Of a DNA stretch of 24,648 bases, positions 6,037 through 15,110 are shown in pieces. The notes below the pieces were generated by a model that made no database searches, had not been told where the DNA came from, and saw only the letters and a program-made list of their open reading frames with translations. The stretch is from a virus. The DNA lies in IMG/VR virus record IMGVR_UViG_3300044858_002099, positions 1 to 24,648 of that record, one strand, 5' to 3'. Both the position numbers and the translations under genes were made by a program. The first letter of the stretch is position 1. Each line of letters begins with the position of its first letter.

Positions 6037-7913
6037 TGCGTCATTTCCTGCAATTGCGCGTCCGTCCAAGTCCCGGCCCGCCATTCCACCTTTCGGATGA
6101 TGACATTGGGCCATTTGGTGTAACTCGCCGGAACGCCGCCGCTGTCCGTGGCTTCTGCTCCAAGCGTCAGGAAGTCAATTGCGCTGAATGATGTGATGTC
6201 GTTGGTGCCCGACACCACCGATGAACCGTTGATGGAAAACCGAGAGTTGGTTCCGTTCCAATAGTGAACGGCCTTCTGCACGCCGCTTGTGCCAATGGTT
6301 CCGGGCGATGTGCTGCCGCTAGACCAAAATGCACGCGCCGCCGTGGTGCTGCTTGCCTCAATTCCCAATTGCGTGTTGGCCCCATCGTCCGTGCTGATGA
6401 TCGTGCCCGCCTGTCCCGGCGGATAGAAATGCACCACCAACGCGCCCGGATCTCCCCAAGAAGTCACGAGCGAGTCCAACAGGCTCACAAATTCTTCGGG
6501 ACGAATGACCGCAGCATTCGTTGTCGGTATGTATGAAGTCATCTTTCCCGCTGCTTCCGTTTGGAATCCCCAACAGAACGCGATGTCCTTTTCATCGCCC
6601 GCTGCGACCGTGTATTGGATGTAGTTCACAAACCAAGTCGGCGTCATTGATGGAGTGCCGCCGTAATACACCTGTGCGTTTGTATTGTTTGCTGCTGATG
6701 TTGCCGTGATCCAAATGCGATACCATCCGTTTCCGTAACTTTCGATTCCCTGCGAACCATTGGGCGTGCCTTTCGTTGCTGTCGATCCCGCCCCACCAAT
6801 GGTTCCGGCAACCAAATCAAATGTCGCAGCAAAACCCGTTGCGGTGCCGCCTTCAAAGTCAAGCGTCATGTAGAAGAAGTTGTTTCGCGTGTTTGATGAC
6901 GGCTTCTTCACAAACATGGATGCCACGTATGTCGATCCGGCAGTAAATGTAAAAGCCTTTTGGCCATGATGGAAAGATGTCCCGGCCGCTTCCACAAGCG
7001 TATCTGCCGTCATTGTGTTATTCGGTGCCGTGGTTGAGTTGGCCGTTACCGTGACTAAAGTTCCTGTGTTCGTAACCTCGCTGTTCAAGAATCGGTTCGT
7101 CCTGCTCTCCTCCACCAGAAGCCCGAGCCGGGTTCCGCTGCTGCTGTGCGTCAGGCGAGGAATGCCGTTGGTGCTTGTGGTCGTGAGACTGTAGGGAAGC
7201 GGGGATGACCCAACAACAACCTGAGCGCCCCACAACCACAACGAACGGGCCACCGAATTGTTTACATAAGACGGATTTCTTGTGGCCGTCGGATTGTTGT
7301 CGGTGAACGAAATATTGAAAGCGCGACCGTTGGTTGTGATGTTGTCACCCTTCAGCCAACACCGATACCAACCGTTGCCCACATTCTCCATGCCCGCCAC
7401 CAACCCGGCTGCTGTTCCGGCAGACCCAAGCACTCCATTTGCCAAGTCGAAGTTCTGCCAAAAATCGGTGCCGAATGTAGTGTCTGCGACCGAAAATTGA
7501 ATGACGGTTGCAGTGTCTGCCTTTGCGTATACGGACAGGGTGTACGAAAGTCCCGCCGTAAAGGTGATGTTGGCCGTAGAAATACGGCGTTCTCTCGCGA
7601 GAGTGCCAATGGAACCTTCAGTCACCGTGTCTGCGGTCATTGTCCCGTCAGGCGCAGTCGTGGTGTTGGTCGTTTCGGTCGTGTGTGTGTTTACCCATGT
7701 AGTGCCGAAATCCTCAGACTGCAAGCACAGGTTGGCAGCATTGGTAGCGATGTATCCGCTGCTGTTCACATAGGTTCCGGCGGTCCGCAACGATCTGTAG
7801 GTGTAGTTTGTTCCGTTAGACCACGGCTCACCCGCGCTGAAATCAAGAACCCATGACGGCGCGGGCAACAACGATGCAACACGCGAGAAGAACGATTTGG
7901 TGGCAGCAAACAT
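6033..7913 (-). CDS. Lectin-like phage fiber/spike protein, tail copy
   Basis: This 626-residue protein contains two copies of a fold seen in phage head-spike/fiber and carbohydrate-binding proteins. The hallmarks are LCLQSEDFGTTW and FLNSEV, TAPDGTMTADT and TAPNNTMTADT, FTAGLSYTLSVYAK and FTAGSTYVASMFVKK, and GNGWYRCW and GNGWYRIW. A region of SYIPTTNAAVIRP follows, and then a C-terminal concanavalin-like part (GIEASSTTAARAFW, WNGTNSRFSINGS). It probably binds cell-surface glycans. It lies three bases after the tail fiber gene and has no ribosome site of its own, suggesting coupling. The same hallmarks occur in the protein at 20764-22545 in the head block. Confidence 0.8.
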   Translation of the reverse strand: MFAATKSFFSRVASLLPAPSWVLDFSAGEPWSNGTNYTYRSLRTAGTYVNSSGYIATNAANLCLQSEDFGTTWVNTHTTETTNTTTAPDGTMTADTVTEGSIGTLARERRISTANITFTAGLSYTLSVYAKADTATVIQFSVADTTFGTDFWQNFDLANGVLGSAGTAAGLVAGMENVGNGWYRCWLKGDNITTNGRAFNISFTDNNPTATRNPSYVNNSVARSLWLWGAQVVVGSSPLPYSLTTTSTNGIPRLTHSSSGTRLGLLVEESRTNRFLNSEVTNTGTLVTVTANSTTAPNNTMTADTLVEAAGTSFHHGQKAFTFTAGSTYVASMFVKKPSSNTRNNFFYMTLDFEGGTATGFAATFDLVAGTIGGAGSTATKGTPNGSQGIESYGNGWYRIWITATSAANNTNAQVYYGGTPSMTPTWFVNYIQYTVAAGDEKDIAFCWGFQTEAAGKMTSYIPTTNAAVIRPEEFVSLLDSLVTSWGDPGALVVHFYPPGQAGTIISTDDGANTQLGIEASSTTAARAFWSSGSTSPGTIGTSGVQKAVHYWNGTNSRFSINGSSVVSGTNDITSFSAIDFLTLGAEATDSGGVPASYTKWPNVIIRKVEWRAGTWTDAQLQEMTQ

Positions 7914-7916
7914 GGT

Positions 7917-10037
7917 TCAGGGCGCGAAGTTCTGAATGAACGATCCGTACCAATTCGTCCCGTCCGCAAAGAACGAAAGGATGTCCATGCGACCGAGCGT
8001 GGCCGTGATGACCGGAGCCGTGCCGCCCGACCACTTGACGCCCGTAAAGGTCGCCGTGGTCGTGCTTCCCGATGTCGGCTGACGAAGAAGAAGAACGAAG
8101 GACTTTCCCGCCGTGGCGGTCGGCATCGTGAAGGTGCAGGCCGTTGCGGAAGTCAGGGTGGCCGTCTGCACCGTGCCGTTCGTCAGGGACAGCGTGTGGC
8201 TTGCACCTACCGTTCCGATGGAGACAACGCCCTCTGTGTACCCAAGAAATGTGGTATTTCCCCCCATCTCAACATTAGGGCCGTTTGTTGTCATCACGGT
8301 AGCGGTTGACGATTGAAGCGTGTCCCCGCCCAAAATCATGTTCGATACAACGGTCAAGTTCCGATTGGCCGTAATGTCCGCGTTTCCTGCATCAAGCGTG
8401 AGGTTCGTAACTCCCGCAAGATTCTTGATGGCGTTGCCTTCAATCTTGATGCTGCCTGTTACGGTCACATCGCCGCCCGTTGTCCACGATGGCCCTCCGG
8501 TAGTGAGGTTTGCAGGATCGACCACGCCATTGTCGATTGTCCAAGTCGCGCCCGTGGCCGATACGGTAATGTCGCCCTTGTCGCCGTCCCCCTGCGTGGC
8601 AAGCGCCCCCAAGCCGAGCGTGGTGCGCTGCGCTGTCGCGTCCGCATCATCAAGCAAGGCGCGCCCCGCCGCCGTGCAAGTGATCTCCTGAACGCTTCCC
8701 GCGCCTGCCGACTGCCGACCAAGCAGTCGATCCGTGGCGGTCACATTCTGAATCTTTGCGTAAGTGACCGCCTGCGCGTCAATTGTCCAAGTTCCGCCCG
8801 TTCCCGAAACGGTGATGTCGCCCTTGTCGCCGTCACCCTGCGTTGCGACCGCGCCAAGCCCGAGCGTGGTGCGCTGCGCTGTCGCGTCCGCATCATCAAG
8901 CAGGGCGCGTCCCGCCGCCGTGCAAGTGATCTCCTGAACGCTTCCCGCGCCTGCCGTGCTTCGCCCGAGCAGGCGATCCGTTGCCGTCACATTCTGAATC
9001 TTTGCGTAAGTGACAACTCCGTTGTCAATCGTCCAAGTCGCGCCCGAACCCGACACCGTGATGTCGCCCTTGTCGCCGTCAAGGATCGTGCCGAGCGTGG
9101 CATTCTGCCATACCCCGAGCGTCCCGTTCCATCGCAGCAGATCGCCCGTGACGGGGCTGCTGATGAGAACATCCGACAACTCCTCCAACTCCTGATAGTT
9201 CTGAATGTTGACGAAGATGCTGCCCGCGCCTGCGCCCGCCTTCTTGACGAGAAAGGCCACCCGAACGCCGTGCTTGGGCTGCGTGGGAAGGGTGGATTGC
9301 ATTTCTCCCGGCGTGGACGAAAGGTAAAGCGGCGTACCTTCCGCTCCTGAATACCCGTTCGTCGTGAGTCCTTGCAGGTAGCCGAACACCTGAACGAATC
9401 CCGTGCTGTTGGCCGCGATGGATTCCGCAGCAACGCCAATGGTGTCCGCGCTCGTCGCCTCAGAGTCCGCGTCCGCAAGGCCGATCATCAACTCCGTTCC
9501 GGCGTGCGCTCCGGCGACATACACCACCGCGCCTTTCGGGATCGCCGTGGTGTTGCTGATGTTTCTGCCGCGCTTGTAGAGCGCCTGCCCTTCCTTCAGG
9601 TTGACATTCGCGCTCAGGCCGAGCGTCAACGTGTTGTAGGTCGTGTCCCAATACTCGCGCCCGATGGCATCGGTCGGCGTGGTCGGGGTCGTGTCGAAGT
9701 CGATCCGCTCCGTGTTCAGGTCGATTACCGTCACTTCGTTGGGCAGTCCGACCGTGATGGTCGTGCCCGTCACCGAGGTCGTGACTTCGTTTGCCGTCCC
9801 CGCGACCGTGATCGTGCCCGTGCTTGTGATCGCCGTGCCGCTGCCGTTGTCGGCGGCAGGGGTGATGCTCGTCACCGTGCCGCTGCCCGCGTTCGACCAT
9901 ACCGTGTCGTAGTTCGTGTTGCTCGCCTTGACGAGAGACTGCCCGGTCGTGCCGCCCGCAGGCACGCCAACACCCGGCTGTCCCTGCGCGACCGTGATCG
10001 TCACATCCGTACCGTTGACCGTGACCGTTGCGCTCAT
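7917..10037 (-). CDS. Tail fiber protein with 82-residue repeats
   Basis: This 706-residue protein is rich in Thr, Gly, Ala and short beta repeats, as expected of trimeric tail fibers. The N-terminal part has VAQGQPGVGVPAGG and GTVTSITPAADNGSGTAI. A middle domain (NTTAIPKGAVVYV to GTPLYLSSTPGEM) is typical of receptor-binding fibers. About residues 316-505 hold two full copies and one partial copy of an 82-residue unit containing GDKGDITVSG, TWTID and VTATDRLLGR. The C-terminus ends GTNWYGSFIQNFAP, consistent with a small tip domain. The ATG directly follows the preceding TAA. It should attach to the baseplate and contact the host first or together with the following lectin-like fiber. Confidence 0.85.
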   Translation of the reverse strand: MSATVTVNGTDVTITVAQGQPGVGVPAGGTTGQSLVKASNTNYDTVWSNAGSGTVTSITPAADNGSGTAITSTGTITVAGTANEVTTSVTGTTITVGLPNEVTVIDLNTERIDFDTTPTTPTDAIGREYWDTTYNTLTLGLSANVNLKEGQALYKRGRNISNTTAIPKGAVVYVAGAHAGTELMIGLADADSEATSADTIGVAAESIAANSTGFVQVFGYLQGLTTNGYSGAEGTPLYLSSTPGEMQSTLPTQPKHGVRVAFLVKKAGAGAGSIFVNIQNYQELEELSDVLISSPVTGDLLRWNGTLGVWQNATLGTILDGDKGDITVSGSGATWTIDNGVVTYAKIQNVTATDRLLGRSTAGAGSVQEITCTAAGRALLDDADATAQRTTLGLGAVATQGDGDKGDITVSGTGGTWTIDAQAVTYAKIQNVTATDRLLGRQSAGAGSVQEITCTAAGRALLDDADATAQRTTLGLGALATQGDGDKGDITVSATGATWTIDNGVVDPANLTTGGPSWTTGGDVTVTGSIKIEGNAIKNLAGVTNLTLDAGNADITANRNLTVVSNMILGGDTLQSSTATVMTTNGPNVEMGGNTTFLGYTEGVVSIGTVGASHTLSLTNGTVQTATLTSATACTFTMPTATAGKSFVLLLRQPTSGSTTTATFTGVKWSGGTAPVITATLGRMDILSFFADGTNWYGSFIQNFAP
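8521..9092 (-). repeat. 246-base in-frame repeats in the tail fiber gene
   Basis: The 20-base word atgtcgcccttgtcgccgtc begins at 8569, 8815 and 9061, exactly 246 bases apart. Long stretches between copies are near-identical at DNA level, for example the block encoding SVQEITCTAAGRALLDDADA. Two units are complete and the third is partial. The DNA similarity suggests recent duplication or ongoing recombination. Confidence 0.9.
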
Positions 10038-10370
10038 TTACGCACCCACCTTCGGGTTGACTTGCAGATAGCCGTTGGCGATGTACCGCCGAACCACGCC
10101 GCCCGTCCACAGGATGTCGAAGTCATACCGCCCGTTCCCGAGCGGCATCGTCGCCGTGGTCGCGGATGGGATGGCGAGGATTTTCTGCGCCGACGATGTG
10201 CCGGGGATGAACAGGCCGTTCGCCGTGCTTGCCACAAGGAACGCCGCCTGATTCGGCATGGACATTGTGAGCCGCCACTCGGTCGCAAGCGCAATGTCGG
10301 AGATGCCCGACATCGTGAGCGTCACCTGATAGGTCGCTTCGCGGTTGATGATGATGTTCCAACTTGCCAT
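10038..10370 (-). CDS. Small tail or baseplate-associated protein
   Basis: This 110-residue, beta-rich protein begins MASWNIIINREATYQVTL and ends TGGVVRRYIANGYLQVNPKV. Both ends abut neighbours without a gap: its ATG follows the TAA of the upstream gene, and its TAA precedes the ATG of the fiber. It has no signal peptide or membrane segment. Small genes directly before a fiber often encode adaptors or baseplate upper-layer proteins. I do not recognise the family, so the adaptor role is inferred from position only. Confidence 0.65.
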   Translation of the reverse strand: MASWNIIINREATYQVTLTMSGISDIALATEWRLTMSMPNQAAFLVASTANGLFIPGTSSAQKILAIPSATTATMPLGNGRYDFDILWTGGVVRRYIANGYLQVNPKVGA

Positions 10371-12179
10371 TTAGACTTCCTCGCATTCGACCTTGACCGC
10401 GTTCGGCACCGAGAACCAATACTGCGGGGGATGCGGCGGCGGCGTTCCCGTGGTGTATGCCGTGGGGAACTGCTCCACCATATCGACAATCGCTCCTACT
10501 GCAATCGGAATCGGGTTGATCGTCGCCAACGGGTAGTCGGCCTGCAACACTCCGGGCATGATGATCCCGGCAGTCGGATCGTTGCCGTTTTCCATCAAGT
10601 TGCGAGCCGTGCCCGTGCGGGCAAACGGTTCGATGCTCACATACATCGGGCAATTGACGGTCGGATTCGGCTCAACCTCCTCAAACCCATAGATCCACTT
10701 CCACCCACCGCAGATTTGGTCGGCCCAAAGGATTCTTGCCGGAAATACTCGCGTGTTTGGCGGCGCAGAATCAATCATGGTCGTGCCCGACCACAACTTC
10801 CGAGCGTGCGCCATGCCTTTTGACAGAACAATGTCCTTCGGGTCGGAAGCCATCATCCCGTCCGGGCCGAGCAACCAATCGGTCGTTTCGCAGTCCGTGA
10901 TCGTCAAAGGGACAATGGCCCCATCCCGGCGGGCTAGGCCGTAGCGCAGCATCGTGCATCGGTAGGAACCCATCGGCACCTTCGGCCACCCCATCCACCC
11001 CACCTTGCCGAACATGACCGAAGCGCGGTTCTCCAACAGCGTTCCAACTTGCGTGCGGTAGGTCGCGTAATCCCAAGACGGCGCGGTAGTGCCGAGGATC
11101 GCGGAAGTCGGCGTGGCCGGGGTCAGGGCAGGGGCCGCGCTTGCGACCAATGGCCGTGATTCCTTGAGCGTGCGAACGCCGATGGTGGCTTTGCCTCGCC
11201 CTGCCGCAAGCGGTTGCTCCCACCCGAATTCCCGTTCGGATGCAAACATCAGGGTCGTGGTGTCCGTGGTCGTGTTGCCGTACCGGGTCTTTCCCTCCAC
11301 CGTCCGGTAGGGAAACGACACATTCACGGAGTCAGGAAGTTCGTTGCGGAACATCCGGTTGTCTCCGTACCAAAGTCCCAACAGCGGCTCAGTCGGCACC
11401 GCCGCGTTTCCCGGCGCGGTCAACCCCGCAACGAACGCCCTTCGCGTTTTCATCCAATTGTCAAGGTTCGCCACATCGTCGCCAACTGCCTTCAGCGTCA
11501 GGGCGTTCGCATCGCAATCCCATTGCACCATCCATCCTGTCCCTGCGGCAAGAAGATCAATCGCCATCGCAAGAGAACATTCGGGCGTAAACAGATGATC
11601 CGAAATTCGATCCAACAACGAGGCATCGGGCGTGTAGCCCGCCGGAATGACGATTGTTCCGGGCAACCCCGCCGTGGCGATGCTCGCCACGAGATGCGCC
11701 ATCAGCAGTCTTGGCGTGGCAAACCCGCAATCGACCACCTTCCATCGGCCATCGCTTGATTGCACATTGCCCCTAAACGGAGTCGCCGAGAACAGATCGA
11801 CCTGAGCCTGCGACCACCACCATCGCGCATCGACCGCCTCCACCACCGCCACGCCTGCTCCATCTGCCACCATGTAAAGAGGCCGAGGCGCACGAAGCCA
11901 TACCGCCATTGTCGATAACGGAGCGTTGGATGTCTCGCGCCACTTGAACAATGCCGAAGGGTTTGCGCCGTCCGATGCACTTCGATACAGCGCGTCTAGA
12001 GTGTCCTGCGCCACAAGCACGGTCACGCGCCCCGGCCTAGTCGCCCCGGACGGCAATTCGATCTTGAACAGGTCGCGTTCGGACATTCCGACCGTCTGCG
12101 CCAAGTCAAGAATGTCGCCATCCGGCACAAGTGCCGGAATAATTTCCTCGCTCGACGTTTCAAACCACGCGTGAATCAT
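10371..12179 (-). CDS. Tail-tip/baseplate structural protein candidate
   Basis: This 602-residue protein starts at an ATG overlapping the upstream stop as ATGA. The N-terminal half has the mixed, Trp-containing character of tail-hub proteins (WFETSSEEIIP, FKIELPSGATRPGRV, VVEAVDARWWWSQAQVDLF), with a LNLDNWMKTRR-like segment (actually ANLDNWMKTRR) around residue 245. The C-terminal third is Pro- and Trp-rich. No enzymatic motif is visible. Its place between the tape measure and the fiber suggests a distal tail, hub or fiber-anchoring role. I do not recognise the family. Confidence 0.65.
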   Translation of the reverse strand: MIHAWFETSSEEIIPALVPDGDILDLAQTVGMSERDLFKIELPSGATRPGRVTVLVAQDTLDALYRSASDGANPSALFKWRETSNAPLSTMAVWLRAPRPLYMVADGAGVAVVEAVDARWWWSQAQVDLFSATPFRGNVQSSDGRWKVVDCGFATPRLLMAHLVASIATAGLPGTIVIPAGYTPDASLLDRISDHLFTPECSLAMAIDLLAAGTGWMVQWDCDANALTLKAVGDDVANLDNWMKTRRAFVAGLTAPGNAAVPTEPLLGLWYGDNRMFRNELPDSVNVSFPYRTVEGKTRYGNTTTDTTTLMFASEREFGWEQPLAAGRGKATIGVRTLKESRPLVASAAPALTPATPTSAILGTTAPSWDYATYRTQVGTLLENRASVMFGKVGWMGWPKVPMGSYRCTMLRYGLARRDGAIVPLTITDCETTDWLLGPDGMMASDPKDIVLSKGMAHARKLWSGTTMIDSAPPNTRVFPARILWADQICGGWKWIYGFEEVEPNPTVNCPMYVSIEPFARTGTARNLMENGNDPTAGIIMPGVLQADYPLATINPIPIAVGAIVDMVEQFPTAYTTGTPPPHPPQYWFSVPNAVKVECEEV

Positions 12180-14035
12180 GTGACGAAGGATTCCGCAGGC
12201 ACGGCGTAGCCCTGCTTCGTGTCGCTCGGGTTCGCAAGCACGCTCCCGGCAGTCTGCTGCGATGCCGTGGTCGCAATCGGCGACAGGCTCGGCAGGACAT
12301 ACAAGTTAGGCGCGTTCCATCGGCGGCAGATCGCCCCGCCGGGAGTCGTGAAGTTGTTGTAGCCGCCGCTCGTGGTTCCATCGTCGTACATGGCGATCTC
12401 GCGCTCAAACACGCCGGAGAACACACGGTTGCCCTGCGCGTCGAACCGCCCGAACGACACGCGCCAATCCTCGCCCATCACATACGCATCCGCAGGCAGG
12501 GGACGCAGGGACTTCGGAGGGGCTTGGTTCATGCGGCAATTTTCCGTCCGCTCCGTGAGATGCACCACGGGCTTCTTCGTCTGAAAGACGAGTTCCGGCG
12601 CAGAGACATACATCGGGGACATCTTCACGATGCCCGACTCGTACCGCGTCACCGTGAACGACGATGCGTTCATCACCATCCGGGCATAGCCGTCACCGTC
12701 TGCCGTGGGCTGCTCCTGCGAAGTCTCAAAGCGCCCACCGAGGTCGGTGTTCATCAACGACACGCCGTTGGCGTTGCTGATGACTGCGACCACAACGCTG
12801 CCGTATACGTTCGCGCCCGTGATCGTGAACAGACTCGCCACGGGCATGGCGCTGCTGCCGCCCGTAGTACTCATGCCGTCCACGAGGTTGCTGATGTAGG
12901 TCGGCATCATCCCGTACTGCGTGGGATTGGTAGCGACATTGATGGCGTTGCCGTACGCCGTCGCTGCACGAGTCTCCGTCCGCGTCACGGTGAATTCGTT
13001 GCCCACCATGTAGGCGATGGGAAGGATGCTCGTGCTGCCTCCGGCATCGGAAGCCTTCGGCTGCACCATCGCCTCCAACTCAAAGCGGATGGCGTAGCCC
13101 GACATGATGTCGCGTTCTTCCACCCGGATGCGCTGCACCCACGACTTGCGGTACGACAGGTCAATTCGGGTCTTTGCCAACTGCACCGCAGCAAGCACCA
13201 ATTTGCGGTTGCCCGTAATCGTGGTCAAGACATTCTTGAGGTCTTGGCTTCCCTCCAAGTCTGCGGTAAATGTCACCATCGCAAACCCGTTGTTTTGCGC
13301 CGTCCGCTCGTAGGTGCAATTCGTGTTGCCGACGAGAACCCCATCGGGAAGGTCGTGCGTGTGCCGCTTGTCCACGAAGGAGTAGGTGAGCATCGTCCCT
13401 TGCTCGTCCACCGCGAATTCCTGCGACTCGCGCCGCCATCCCTCGCCCGGAACCGCCGGGATGATCGCGTTGCGGAACAGGTCTGCGTAAGCCGCCTTGC
13501 CCGACCACGAAGCATTCGTCGCAACGGTCGTGCCCGTGCCCGTGGTCGCACGGTTGATGTGCAGCACGCCGTTCGTGGAGCGCGTCACCTTGCCCGCCGG
13601 ATCAACGCTCATCGTCTGCCGCCATCGGTGCGCGGACACGGTGTTGGTTGAATTGAACGCCTGATGGTGCGTCACCTCAAAGCGGATCAGCGCCGTCTGC
13701 GTGCCGATGATCTCCGTTGCTTCGATGCTTGCGGTCGGCCACCCACGGGTATCGGTCGGGGTCGCGCCGCCCGTGGCGGTCACAAGCGTCTGACCGCCTG
13801 CCGTCAGGACGATGGAGTTGCAGCGCCCGGAGCCGTTCTTCAGGCCATCAAGGAAGGTGGAGTAATTCGACGCGCCCGCCGCGATGATGGCCGTGCCGCG
13901 CACCGTGATCTTCTGCGCGTAGACGGTCGTGGTTTCCCCGGCGTACTGCGGCTCGCAATTGTACGCATCGACAAACACATTGTCGAAGGTCGCCGTGCCG
14001 CCCGTGTTCAGGGTGATGGTGAGTGTCGCTGCCAT
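12176..14035 (-). CDS. Tail structural protein, baseplate/tail-tip candidate
   Basis: This 619-residue protein is beta-rich with no signal peptide or membrane segment. The N-terminus AATLTITLNTGGTATFDNV resembles tail-tube-like beta structure. The central part is mixed (GWRRESQEFAVDEQGTMLTY, TFTADLEGSQDLKNVLTTI), and the C-terminal part has a WRVSFGRFDAQGNRVFSGV segment. It follows the tape measure after 11 bases, where siphophages encode distal-tail or hub proteins. I cannot assign a specific family. Its ribosome site is weak, suggesting reinitiation from the tape measure gene. Confidence 0.65.
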   Translation of the reverse strand: MAATLTITLNTGGTATFDNVFVDAYNCEPQYAGETTTVYAQKITVRGTAIIAAGASNYSTFLDGLKNGSGRCNSIVLTAGGQTLVTATGGATPTDTRGWPTASIEATEIIGTQTALIRFEVTHHQAFNSTNTVSAHRWRQTMSVDPAGKVTRSTNGVLHINRATTGTGTTVATNASWSGKAAYADLFRNAIIPAVPGEGWRRESQEFAVDEQGTMLTYSFVDKRHTHDLPDGVLVGNTNCTYERTAQNNGFAMVTFTADLEGSQDLKNVLTTITGNRKLVLAAVQLAKTRIDLSYRKSWVQRIRVEERDIMSGYAIRFELEAMVQPKASDAGGSTSILPIAYMVGNEFTVTRTETRAATAYGNAINVATNPTQYGMMPTYISNLVDGMSTTGGSSAMPVASLFTITGANVYGSVVVAVISNANGVSLMNTDLGGRFETSQEQPTADGDGYARMVMNASSFTVTRYESGIVKMSPMYVSAPELVFQTKKPVVHLTERTENCRMNQAPPKSLRPLPADAYVMGEDWRVSFGRFDAQGNRVFSGVFEREIAMYDDGTTSGGYNNFTTPGGAICRRWNAPNLYVLPSLSPIATTASQQTAGSVLANPSDTKQGYAVPAESFVT

Positions 14036-14046
14036 CGGTCATCCGT

Positions 14047-15108
14047 TCAGTAGGGAAGCCCCGTCATCGCCATGATGTCGGCTTGGAACCATTCGTTTGC
14101 AACCGAAGGATCGCCGCGCTTGCTTGTATTTCTTGCGATTTCGCGCAAATACTGATCGCGCAACTTCTTGGCTTCTTCGTCGCCCTCAAACAACCTTTTC
14201 ATGCTGATCTGAAACAACTGTCCGTACGACAGCCCGGTGCGCTGCTGCGCTGCGTCGATCTGTTCCATTGCCGTGAATCCAAAACCAATCGCAGGCCCAA
14301 ACAAATGAGGGCGTCCGCGTGGTCGGACAAGTTCCGTTCCAAGTTGATACAGCGTTCCGCGCAATTCGTAAAAGGCGCGACTCAACATTGCCGTGGATTT
14401 GCCCAATTCAATGTTGAATTCACTCTGCTTGACAATCATTTCGGTTTGAGCGCGGATGGATCGTGCATACGCCTCACCATTCTTCTGCGCCTCCCTTGCC
14501 ACCAATGTCACCTTCGTAATCTGCTGTTCTGCCATTGCGCCAACGGTTGCAGAACTGTATAGCCATGTCTGTTCGATGCGCGACTGCACATGGTTGGTCG
14601 CCATACGCAATCCGCCCATAGCAAGCGTGGCCCCCGAAACCACGATGCCAAGTCCCATCATCCCGGCCATGACCTTGTGCCCGACAGTCCCCATCCCGGC
14701 CAATACCTTTGATGTCTTGGTGCCCTCCTGCATCAATGAAAGCGCCGCACCGTAAGTGGGCCTTCGCAGATACCCGGCAATTTCGCCACCAAGCCTCTGT
14801 GCGCTGAAGAACGGACGGAGTATCTGCGCGTTTTGAGCCGCGAACATATCCGTCCGCGTCTGCTTCACGGCTTCCTTCGCGGCCTGCGCGACCGTCCCGG
14901 TCAAACCCTTGATCGCCTCCGCGAACTGCAAGATGACGGCTTGGTCAATCCGAATGACCGCCTGTGCAATCCTGATCGGCTGATTGGCAAGCACCATCGA
15001 ACGCTGCGCCAACGCATTCGGTCCACCGCCCACGCCACCACTACCGCCGCCGCCCCCGCCGCCTGCGCCGTCACGGATCGTGATGTTGATGTTTCCTAGA
15101 TCCTCCAC
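14047..15108 (-). CDS. Short tape measure protein candidate
   Basis: This protein is 353 residues if started at the GTG at 15108, two bases after the preceding stop; a TTG at 15126 would add six residues. An N-terminal Gly-rich linker (about nine Gly in GAGGGGGGGSGG) precedes a mostly helical protein with AVIRIDQAVILQFAEAIKGL and a hydrophobic stretch (AGMMGLGIVVSGATLAMGG) near residues 148-175. Helical structure plus a hydrophobic centre, directly after the chaperone genes, is the usual setting of a tape measure. It is short: at roughly 1.5 angstrom per residue the tail would be about 50 nm. A split or accessory tape measure is an alternative. Confidence 0.65.
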   Translation of the reverse strand: MEDLGNINITIRDGAGGGGGGGSGGVGGGPNALAQRSMVLANQPIRIAQAVIRIDQAVILQFAEAIKGLTGTVAQAAKEAVKQTRTDMFAAQNAQILRPFFSAQRLGGEIAGYLRRPTYGAALSLMQEGTKTSKVLAGMGTVGHKVMAGMMGLGIVVSGATLAMGGLRMATNHVQSRIEQTWLYSSATVGAMAEQQITKVTLVAREAQKNGEAYARSIRAQTEMIVKQSEFNIELGKSTAMLSRAFYELRGTLYQLGTELVRPRGRPHLFGPAIGFGFTAMEQIDAAQQRTGLSYGQLFQISMKRLFEGDEEAKKLRDQYLREIARNTSKRGDPSVANEWFQADIMAMTGLPY

Positions 15109-15110
15109 GG

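Noticed and set aside
8521-9092. CRISPR-like or diversity-generating repeats in the fiber
   Set aside because: The repeats are in frame, 246 bases long, with no short-repeat/spacer pattern and no reverse transcriptase in the window.
9372-10823. 483-codon plus-strand ORF
   Set aside because: It lies antisense to the tail fiber, the small tail protein and part of the 602-residue protein. Its product is Arg/His-rich with no recognisable domain, as expected of an antisense frame in GC-rich coding DNA.
12524-13651. 375-codon plus-strand ORF
   Set aside because: It is antisense to the 619-residue tail protein. The product is His/Arg/Val-rich without a plausible fold.
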